8,765 bases of DNA from Candidatus Aminicenantota bacterium (GTDB lineage: Bacteria; Acidobacteriota; Aminicenantia; Aminicenantales; Aminicenantaceae): assembly GCA_030670375.1 (NCBI GenBank), contig DAOVBT010000053.1, positions 1 to 8,765 on the forward strand, in the 5' to 3' direction. A program made the position numbers and the translations under genes. Positions 1 through 6,303 of the stretch are shown piece after piece; within the stretch, counting starts at the first letter, position 1; each line of letters opens with the position of its first letter. A model generated the notes under the pieces. It saw nothing but the letters and a program-made list of their open reading frames with translations, was not told where the DNA came from and did not search any database.

Positions 1-254
1 CCTTTGCACGTGTTTTGGGAAACAAGAATGGGGGTTGGATTTTCGCCTGTTTTATCAATTCCATCCTGTTTGGCATCGGTCACACCTATCAAGGCATTTC
101 AGGTGTCATACTCCTTGGGATTGTCGGGCTGCTGTATGCTCTCTTTTATCTGGGAAGCGGCCGGAATCTCTGGGTTCCCATTCTGATTCATGGTCTGTAC
201 GACACATCGGCCTTTTTGGTGATTTTTTTCAACCTGGATAAATCATCCGCCTAA
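1..254 (+). CDS. CPBP-family intramembrane metalloprotease, C-terminal part (5' end outside the window)
   Basis: Reading from base 3 the frame is open from the window edge to the TAA at 252-254 and gives 83 residues. CPBP (PF02517, CAAX protease/bacteriocin-processing) proteins are polytopic membrane glutamic/metal-dependent proteases; some process prenylated proteins or peptides, others give bacteriocin immunity. Two of the three family motifs are visible: FGIGH (the FxxxH motif, His at bases 81-83) and HGLYD (the HxxxN/D motif, His at 189-191). The EExxxR motif would lie just upstream and is cut off. Three hydrophobic segments are visible, around bases 36-80, 90-150 and 174-236, as expected for the end of this fold. 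A TTG at 15-17 could be read as a start, but the open frame upstream and the missing first motif argue for a truncated gene. The short hydrophilic tail ends 11 bp from the convergent zinc-ribbon gene. Substrate unknown. Confidence 0.85.
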   Translation, partial: FARVLGNKNGGWIFACFINSILFGIGHTYQGISGVILLGIVGLLYALFYLGSGRNLWVPILIHGLYDTSAFLVIFFNLDKSSA

Positions 255-265
255 AATCGCGAAAC

Positions 266-445
266 TTACCCCATCCAGAAGCCTTTCCTGTGGGAAATCC
301 CCAAGACTTTCTGGCAATTCGGACAAAAGTAGATATAACGTCTGCCTAAGAATGCACGCAGTTCATGGAAGGCAATCGCAGTGAGTTGAGTGTTGCAATG
401 GGGGCAGATCGGGGTGACATCATTTTTTTCGACAAGTTGGATCAT
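266..445 (-). CDS. Small zinc-ribbon protein (59 aa)
   Basis: The minus strand has a complete 59-codon frame from ATG (445-443) to TAA (268-266). It is preceded by a strong Shine-Dalgarno GAGGAG at 457-452 with a 6-nt spacer, which fixes the start. The protein has two cysteine knuckles, CPHC (Cys14, Cys17) and CPNC (Cys41, Cys44), 23 residues apart, the pattern of a four-Cys zinc ribbon. Between them is a mixed hydrophobic/basic stretch (LRAFLGRRYIYF), and the tail is basic-aromatic (HRKGFWMG). There is no signal peptide or membrane segment, so it is probably cytoplasmic. Zinc ribbons of this size can bind nucleic acid or act as protein adaptors; nothing here shows which. It converges on the protease gene (11-bp gap) and diverges from the A2M operon, with which it shares a 164-bp upstream region. 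The motif pair and ribosome binding site make it very likely a real gene; its function is unknown. Confidence 0.85.
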   Translation of the reverse strand: MIQLVEKNDVTPICPHCNTQLTAIAFHELRAFLGRRYIYFCPNCQKVLGISHRKGFWMG

Positions 446-609
446 TTTTTTCTCCTCACTCTATATACCATTATTCTCTTAAAAATATTTTGTAAAAAAA
501 CACAAGGACGCAATTAGGATGCGATTGATTCCTGGGCTTCTGTATGATATACCACTGATTTATGAAATACATCAGCTCCATCGTATCAAAAAATACAGAG
601 GTAACAAAA
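446..609. promoter_or_regulatory. Divergent intergenic region between the zinc-ribbon and A2M genes
   Basis: This 164-bp AT-rich stretch is the only non-coding DNA of any size and must hold promoters in both directions. For the minus strand, TTTACA (496-491) and AATAAT (475-470) resemble -35 and -10 boxes, but the spacer is 15 nt, shorter than ideal. For the plus strand, TTGATT (525-530) lies 17 nt before TATACC (548-553); alternatively TATGAT (543-548) is a better -10 but lacks a good -35 at the right distance. The sigma-70 consensus may not suit this organism, so these are candidates only. A 5-bp inverted repeat (CTGAT at 554-558, ATCAG at 571-575) is too short to mean much. I see no riboswitch, tRNA or terminator here. 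Confidence 0.45.
597..602 (+). promoter_or_regulatory. Ribosome binding site deciding the A2M start
   Basis: AGAGGT, with 7 nt between it and the ATG at 610. The in-frame ATG at 562 has no comparable purine-rich site upstream and would add 16 polar residues ahead of the signal peptide. The site therefore supports translation from 610, where Met is followed at once by Lys-Lys-Arg and a hydrophobic core. Confidence 0.7.
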
Positions 610-3600
610 ATGAAAAAAAGGTTTGCCTTGTTTTTTATCGTCTTAATCCCGATTATTCTGTTTTTCCCTCAAGGATGCAAGTCGAAAAAAGAAAAAGAAC
701 CTCCCCCTCCTCCAATGACCCAGTCGGGAGACCTGGCGGTCACCTATGCCAGTCCAAAGGGCTCCACAGAAGCTCCCCACGAATACGATTCCCTCGTGGT
801 CATTTTCGACCACCCGATGGTTCCTCTGGAAGCACTGTCCGAGGGGCGTGGCTCAGGGATGATAAGGCTTGAACCTTCCTTTGCAGGAAAATATCGCTGG
901 CTGAATCCCAAAACTCTGTCCTTTACGCCGGACAAACTTTTTCCGTTTTCGACAGACATTAGAGCGACCATTCCTGCCGGTGCAAAAGCCTTTGATGGCT
1001 ATACAATGAAGGAAGATTTTTCCTGGACATTCCAGACCATCCGCCCGCGCCTCCTCAAACATTTTCCCCGGCATGAACAAAAATGGTTGAGGCCTGACAC
1101 AGAAATTCTGCTGGTTTTTAACCAACCTATCCAAAAATCCAAATCCTATGTTGCCTTCAAGAAAGCCGGGAAAGACACCGCCGAAATCCCTGTTGAATTT
1201 TCCCTTAAGATCCCCAGTGCAGACCTGTTAAAAGAAAACAGGATCGAATCTCCTCCCGAATACACGCTGGTTCTCCAGCCAAAAGAAAGACTCCTCCCGG
1301 ATTCCCAATACATCGTGGAAATCGCAGAGGGCCTCCCCGGCAGGCAGGGAACTCTAGGGATGGAAAAATCCTTCACATTCCAGTTTGAAACCTATGCGAC
1401 TTTCGAATTCATTTCATTAGGTGCGGGTGACAATCATAACCCGCGTGACTCCCTGAAATTCTCCTTTTCCAATCCCATCGCCTACAACACATTCATCCAA
1501 AAAATCCATTTTGAACCAGAAGTCACTATTCCCGATTATTACGCAGAATGGGACCAGTCGGATTCAACGTTATGGATTAACCCCCCTCTCCAGCCTGAAA
1601 CCCAATACAAGCTGAGGATAGACGCGGAACTCCAGGATATATTCGGAAACAGGCTCCCCGAAGAAATCCAACTAAAATTTGCCACAGCCCCGTATCCTGC
1701 CTCCTTTTCCATGAACACCCGGCACAGGATCGTAGAAGCTTACAGCGACTTGAATTATCCTCTGTATGTAATCAATACCCCAGAAATTTTGATCGAAGCC
1801 GCCCGTTTATCCAAGGAGGACATTCTTCCGCTCCTCGCCGATCAGAAAATCTTCCGGTCCAGCGAAAAATGGGATAAAAGGGATTTTTTCAGCGTTCAAA
1901 AAAAACAAAAACTTCCTATTTCCCGGAACCAAAAGGATGTTTTTCCCCTCAGATTGAGAGAATTTTTCCCCAAAAAACACGGCATAATATTTCTCCAGGT
2001 AGACACACTTCTCGAGGACAAATGGAGCCGGTACCCAAAGGCCATGCTTCAGGTCACAGAACTAGGCCTCACAGGCAAATTCTCTCCGGAGAACAATCTT
2101 ATCTGGGTCACAGAGCTTAGATCCGGCCTACCCGTCCCCGGAGTCGCGATCGAGATCAGGGATGATGCCAATAAAATTTATTGGCGAGGAAAAACCGAGA
2201 CGAAAGGAATGGTCGAATCACCCGGGTGGAAATCCCTCGGGATCAAGAGTAAAAGCCAATGGTCCCAGCCTCAGCAATGGATTTTTGCCACGAAAGGAGA
2301 TGATTTCGCTTTCATCAGTTCCGAATGGGATACGGGCCTAGCCCCTTATCAGTTCGACATCCCGTTCGAGTGGAATCCCAAACCTGTCGAGATCCAGGGC
2401 TATGTTTTCACAGAGAGAGGCCTGTACAGAGCGGGAGAAACGGTTCATATCAAGGGCATTATCCGGAAACGTGAAAAGGGCGAGTGGAAAACACTCGGAA
2501 TCGACCAAGTGGAATGTGAAGTCCTGGATCCTTTCAACAAACGCCAGCTAAGGAAAAAAGTAGGCCTCGACACCTACAGTTCGTTCGACCTGGAAGTCGA
2601 AACCTCAGAAGAAGCCTCTCTCGGGACATACCAGATCAAGGTGACCATTCCTCCCGTTGCTAAAGGCGAGAGGGAATCCAATCTCTATTCATCATTCCGT
2701 GTCGAAGCCTTTAAGCCTGCTGAATTCGAGGTGCATCTGCGGTCGACCCAAGAAGACTACATCTTCGGCGATACGTATGATGCCGATGTCAGAGCGAGTT
2801 ATTTGTTCGGGGGAGCCATGGCCTCGCAAAAAGTTTCGTGGCATCTGCGACTCAATTTTGCTTATTACACTCCATCCGGATACAAAGGTTTTGTTTTCGG
2901 CAACCAAATAGACCGTTGGGAACGATACGGACAGGAAGACAGCCTGCTTCTCTCCTCAGGAGAATCCGAACTGGATAAGGATGGAAAGCTCAAAATATCC
3001 GCTAAACTGAAACCTGGAGAGGAGAAAAATTCTGTGTTTGCCTCGCTCGAGTCCACAGTTCAGGGACCGAGCAGGCGAAGCATTTCCAACCGCATACAAA
3101 CCATCGTTCATAAAGGAGAATATTACATCGGATTGCAGCCCAGCACGTCCTTCCTGCCGAAGGGAGAAGGATTGACCGTCCGGGCAATCACTGTCGATCC
3201 CGATGGACAGGTCAAACCTGGACAAAAGATCGAGCTGAAACTCATCAAGCGGGAGTGGAACTCGGTGAGAAAATCTGGGATTGGAGGAAGATTCCATTGG
3301 ATCAGCGAAACTTTGGACACGGTCATCGAAACACAAAAAATCAAAACCACAACACAAGCCCAACAGGTCGAGTTCGTCCCCGAAAAGGCAGGCTTCTATC
3401 TCCTCGAGGCAGAGGGGAAAGACAGGAGGGGAAACACAATCGTCACCAAGACTTATTTTTATGTCACTGGAGCAGACTACATCCCCTGGGAAAGACAGGA
3501 CGAGGACATCGTCGAATTGATCCCAGACAGTTCCAACTACCGCCCCGGTGACGTGGCCAAGATTCTGGTTAAATCCCCTTATGAACGGGCTAACGCTCTG

Positions 3601-6276
3601 ATCACCGTGGAGAGGGAATTCCTGCTGCACAGCGAAGTACGGGAGATCGTCGGAAGTTCCAGCCAAATCGAGATCCCGATACGTTCAGAACATCTCCCGA
3701 ATGTGTATGTCTCTGTTCTTCTGGTACAAGGACGGACGACCCCTAAAGTCACAGACAACACCCAAGATCTGGGCAAACCTTCTTTCAAGATCGGATACGC
3801 CAAACTGAATGTGGATCCGGCTGAAAAGCGCCTTGCTGTCGAAATCCTCGATCTGGCACAAACATACAAACCCGGTGAGGAGGTTACCCTCGGAATCAAA
3901 GTGAAAGATTGGAACGGAAACGGCACCAGGGCTAATCTGGCTCTTGCCGTCGTAGACATAGGAGTACTGAACCTTATCGGGTATCAAACTCCCGATCCAT
4001 TTTCCGATTTTTACAGCCGCAAGCCATTGGCCGTGCACACTTCGGATTCGCGGCCCTTTGTTCTGGAGCAACTGATCTTCGGCGAAAAGGGAGAAGATGT
4101 GGCAGGTGGTTTGGGAGAAGTGATGAAAGCAGGCTTTGCCCCAGCCCTTTCCGAGATCGAGTTGCGAGGAGACTTCCGGTTCACGGCCTACTGGAACCCA
4201 TCGCTCGACACAGACGAGGAGGGAAATGCGCACGTGACCTTCCTGCTGCCGGACAACCTGACAACCTTCCGCGTGATGGCCGTCGCTCAAACCCAAGACT
4301 CCCGGTTCGGACGATCGGAAGACCACTTCAAAGTCACGAAACCTCTCCTCCTCCAGGCCTCTTTTCCCCGCTTTGCCCGAGTCGGAGATGCGTTTTCAGG
4401 AGGCGTGGTCATGCACAACCAGACCACACAAGAATCGGCGGTTGTCCTCGACTGCAACGTCAAAGGATTCCTGTTAACGGATGAAAACGACACACAACAC
4501 ATCTCTATCGCTCCAGGAGAAAGCCAAGAAGTTCTGTTCTCCTTCAAAGTGGAACGGCCAGGAAAGGCCGAGGTCGAGTTTAGGGCCCAGATGGGAGAGT
4601 ACTCCGATGGCCTGCAAATATCCTTTCCGTTGAAACTGCCCAGGCCGACAGAAACCGCGGCCCTTCACGGCGAGACCACAGAATCCGCTGAGGAAAAAAT
4701 CCGTATACCCAAAGAGGTGTATTCCGAAGAGAGCCGAATCGCATTTTTGGCCTCGGCGAGTGCGTTATCCGGACTCGAGGGAAGTGTGGATTTCCTCACC
4801 GACTACCCCTACCTCTGTCTCGAACAGCGCCTTTCCTCCATCCTGCCTTATATTGTGGCAAAAGAGGTTTTATCTGACTTCAAACTGAGCAAACTCTCCA
4901 GTGTCGAAATGAAGGATCATGTGCAAAAAAACCTGGAAGAGATCAATGAATACCAGAGGGGAAATGGCGGTTTTGGCTTATGGCCGGACTCAACGCACGA
5001 TTCACCCTTCAATTCCTGTTATGCCGCCTTTGCACTGGCAAAAGCCAAGGAAGCAGGCTTTGTCGTCGATGAGCAGAGTGTAAACCGACTCATCCAATAC
5101 CTGAAAAACATGACGCGGGGACGTTTGGATAAACAAGACTATCCCTACGGCCAAAGAACCTGGAAGACAATCCAGGCTTTTGCTCTTTACGCGCTCGCTC
5201 TGTTCAACCAGCCCGAACCTTCCTATGCGGAGAAACTCTTTGTCGAGAGAGAAACCTTTTCGCTTTTCGGAAAGACCCTCCTGCTCAAAGCCCTGCATAA
5301 AGGCAAAGGTTCGAACAACGCCCAGAACACACTCATCCAGGAATTGATGAACAAGGCCAAGGTTTCGCCGACTGCCGCCCATTTTGAAGACGACGAAGGC
5401 CGGGAGGGCCGCTGGATTTACTCCTCGAACAACAGGACATCCGCTCTCATCCTTCAAAGTCTGATGGAGGTGGGAACGGAAAATCCCCTTCTTTCTTCTG
5501 TGGCTCGCTGGCTCGTGGATAGGAGAAAGGCAGGGACATGGGCGACCACACAAGACAACTTTTATGTTTTTTATGCGTTGAGTGAATTCTACGGGAAGTA
5601 TGAAAAAATCGAGCCCGACTTCAAAATTGCCGTTTCTCTGGCAGGAAAAGACCTTCTGGACGAATCTTTCAACGTGAGAAACAAGGTGGGGAGGAAAGTG
5701 CACGATCTAAGCGATCTGGCGCCGGGAAAAATCGTATCCCTGAAAATCGATAAAAAGGGCAAAGGAAGACTCTATTACCAGACCAGGCTGAGTTATGCAC
5801 CCAAACAGGAATTGGCAGCCATAGATCGAGGATTCAGCGTGGTGAAAGACATCATGACCCTGGATGGCAAGCCGTTGAAATCCATCCGAGCGGGAACGCT
5901 GGCCGTTGTGACATTAAAAGTGATCTTGCCCCAGGAAAGCTTGTTCGTGGTCCTGGAGGACCCCCTTCCCGCCGGATTCGAGGCTGTGAATCCCACCTTC
6001 CTTACCGAGAGCGAGGAACAACAGAAGCAACTGGAAGTGCTGTCGGGATCGAGTGGATGGCGGCGGTGGTGGCAAGGTTTCAACCACATCGAGATGCACG
6101 ATGACCGGGTTCTCCTGTTTGCCGATTCTCTAACTCCCGGCATCCACACCCATCGTTATCTTGTCCGGGCCTTAACCTATGGAACGTTCACTGCACCCGG
6201 GACTAAGATCGAAGAGATGTATTCACCGGAAGTGTTTGGACGGAGTGGCGAACTTAAGATAAATATTATCAAATAG
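610..6276 (+). CDS. Bacterial alpha-2-macroglobulin family lipoprotein (yfhM-like), PBP1C-associated
   Basis: The 1888-residue product is a predicted periplasmic protease trap: protease cleaves a bait region, the molecule collapses, and a thioester links covalently to the attacker. A lipoprotein signal runs from residue 1 to FPQGC (Cys23), then a Lys/Glu and Pro5 linker. Visible order: three Ig-like (SbsA-type) modules about 40-143, 146-262 and 263-362; a macroglobulin-like stretch 370-590 (QVTELGLTG near 481); the MG2/A2M_N domain about 590-700 (FTERGLYRAGE near 600); further MG domains to 960; the A2M_N_2 bait-type domain about 960-1110; a probable bait segment about 1155-1187; the A2M domain 1185-1280 (AYWNP, LPDNLTTFRV); the thioester domain about 1372-1680 with CLEQ at 1403-1406 and GGFGLW at 1453-1458; and a C-terminal MG10-like domain about 1690-1888 ending in the EEMYSPEVFGRSG signature. 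It is longer than E. coli YfhM (about 1650 residues). No frameshift is seen. It is followed 27 bp later by pbpC, the classic partner. The family call is very secure; domain edges are approximate. Confidence 0.96.
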   Translation: MKKRFALFFIVLIPIILFFPQGCKSKKEKEPPPPPMTQSGDLAVTYASPKGSTEAPHEYDSLVVIFDHPMVPLEALSEGRGSGMIRLEPSFAGKYRWLNPKTLSFTPDKLFPFSTDIRATIPAGAKAFDGYTMKEDFSWTFQTIRPRLLKHFPRHEQKWLRPDTEILLVFNQPIQKSKSYVAFKKAGKDTAEIPVEFSLKIPSADLLKENRIESPPEYTLVLQPKERLLPDSQYIVEIAEGLPGRQGTLGMEKSFTFQFETYATFEFISLGAGDNHNPRDSLKFSFSNPIAYNTFIQKIHFEPEVTIPDYYAEWDQSDSTLWINPPLQPETQYKLRIDAELQDIFGNRLPEEIQLKFATAPYPASFSMNTRHRIVEAYSDLNYPLYVINTPEILIEAARLSKEDILPLLADQKIFRSSEKWDKRDFFSVQKKQKLPISRNQKDVFPLRLREFFPKKHGIIFLQVDTLLEDKWSRYPKAMLQVTELGLTGKFSPENNLIWVTELRSGLPVPGVAIEIRDDANKIYWRGKTETKGMVESPGWKSLGIKSKSQWSQPQQWIFATKGDDFAFISSEWDTGLAPYQFDIPFEWNPKPVEIQGYVFTERGLYRAGETVHIKGIIRKREKGEWKTLGIDQVECEVLDPFNKRQLRKKVGLDTYSSFDLEVETSEEASLGTYQIKVTIPPVAKGERESNLYSSFRVEAFKPAEFEVHLRSTQEDYIFGDTYDADVRASYLFGGAMASQKVSWHLRLNFAYYTPSGYKGFVFGNQIDRWERYGQEDSLLLSSGESELDKDGKLKISAKLKPGEEKNSVFASLESTVQGPSRRSISNRIQTIVHKGEYYIGLQPSTSFLPKGEGLTVRAITVDPDGQVKPGQKIELKLIKREWNSVRKSGIGGRFHWISETLDTVIETQKIKTTTQAQQVEFVPEKAGFYLLEAEGKDRRGNTIVTKTYFYVTGADYIPWERQDEDIVELIPDSSNYRPGDVAKILVKSPYERANALITVEREFLLHSEVREIVGSSSQIEIPIRSEHLPNVYVSVLLVQGRTTPKVTDNTQDLGKPSFKIGYAKLNVDPAEKRLAVEILDLAQTYKPGEEVTLGIKVKDWNGNGTRANLALAVVDIGVLNLIGYQTPDPFSDFYSRKPLAVHTSDSRPFVLEQLIFGEKGEDVAGGLGEVMKAGFAPALSEIELRGDFRFTAYWNPSLDTDEEGNAHVTFLLPDNLTTFRVMAVAQTQDSRFGRSEDHFKVTKPLLLQASFPRFARVGDAFSGGVVMHNQTTQESAVVLDCNVKGFLLTDENDTQHISIAPGESQEVLFSFKVERPGKAEVEFRAQMGEYSDGLQISFPLKLPRPTETAALHGETTESAEEKIRIPKEVYSEESRIAFLASASALSGLEGSVDFLTDYPYLCLEQRLSSILPYIVAKEVLSDFKLSKLSSVEMKDHVQKNLEEINEYQRGNGGFGLWPDSTHDSPFNSCYAAFALAKAKEAGFVVDEQSVNRLIQYLKNMTRGRLDKQDYPYGQRTWKTIQAFALYALALFNQPEPSYAEKLFVERETFSLFGKTLLLKALHKGKGSNNAQNTLIQELMNKAKVSPTAAHFEDDEGREGRWIYSSNNRTSALILQSLMEVGTENPLLSSVARWLVDRRKAGTWATTQDNFYVFYALSEFYGKYEKIEPDFKIAVSLAGKDLLDESFNVRNKVGRKVHDLSDLAPGKIVSLKIDKKGKGRLYYQTRLSYAPKQELAAIDRGFSVVKDIMTLDGKPLKSIRAGTLAVVTLKVILPQESLFVVLEDPLPAGFEAVNPTFLTESEEQQKQLEVLSGSSGWRRWWQGFNHIEMHDDRVLLFADSLTPGIHTHRYLVRALTYGTFTAPGTKIEEMYSPEVFGRSGELKINIIK
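4072..4170 (+). other. Probable bait region of the A2M protein
   Basis: Codons 1155-1187 lie between the MG6-like strand pattern (VVDIGVLNLIGY, then a PDPFSDFY stretch) and the start of the A2M domain (FRFTAYWNP). The segment is rich in Gly, Ala, Glu and Lys (for example EDVAGGLGEVMKAG), low in predicted structure, and sits where E. coli YfhM has its Gly-rich FGGDGDELKRGG segment. Bait regions are sites of proteolytic attack. Assignment is by position and composition only. Confidence 0.5.
4816..4827 (+). other. Thioester motif CLEQ of the A2M protein
   Basis: The codons TGT CTC GAA CAG encode Cys1403-Leu-Glu-Gln1406, in the context YPYLCLEQRLSS. In A2M and complement proteins the Cys thiol and Gln amide form the reactive internal thioester. 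Bacterial members use CLEQ or CGEQ; inactive paralogues such as E. coli YfaS lack the Cys. Retention predicts a covalent trap. Confidence 0.93.
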
Positions 6277-6292
6277 CCTGAATAATTCAGGC
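6276..6292. repeat. Perfect 7-bp-arm palindrome at the A2M-pbpC junction
   Basis: GCCTGAA-TAA-TTCAGGC is a perfect inverted repeat with a 3-nt centre. Its first base is the last base of the A2M stop codon TAG, and its last base immediately precedes the pbpC Shine-Dalgarno AGGGA. It has no T-tract, so it is not a normal intrinsic terminator. As RNA it would fold into a short hairpin that a ribosome terminating on A2M would cover and melt, which would suit translational coupling or an mRNA processing/stability role. As DNA it could be an operator: a -10-like TATTAT lies at 6264-6269, although no -35 is seen at a suitable distance. Confidence 0.6.
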
Positions 6293-6297
6293 AGGGA
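6293..6297 (+). promoter_or_regulatory. Ribosome binding site deciding the pbpC start
   Basis: AGGGA lies 6 nt before the ATG at 6304. The next in-frame ATG, at 6316, has no Shine-Dalgarno at a suitable distance, so 6304 is preferred. Confidence 0.7.
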
Positions 6298-6303
6298 AAT
6301 GAG

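Noticed and set aside
1..445. Idea that the protease, zinc-ribbon and A2M-pbpC genes form one defence island
   Set aside because: The flanking genes point in opposing directions, are not co-transcribed with the pair, and show no transposase, integrase, repeat or compositional break that would mark an island.
562..609. Upstream in-frame ATG at 562 as the A2M start (1904 residues)
   Set aside because: It lacks a Shine-Dalgarno and would put 16 polar residues before the lipoprotein signal peptide; the ATG at 610 has AGAGGT at good spacing and begins the signal directly.
519..872. 117-codon plus-strand open frame overlapping the A2M start
   Set aside because: Out of frame with the signal peptide and first Ig-like module, low-complexity and basic in translation, and without a ribosome binding site.
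2956..3666. 236-codon minus-strand open frame within the A2M gene
   Set aside because: The plus-strand A2M frame is continuous and domain-supported here; the antisense frame shows no recognisable domain and is best explained by codon use that avoids antisense stops.
5002..5703. 233-codon minus-strand open frame within the thioester domain region
   Set aside because: Antisense shadow of a well-supported domain; no recognisable motif in the translated sequence.
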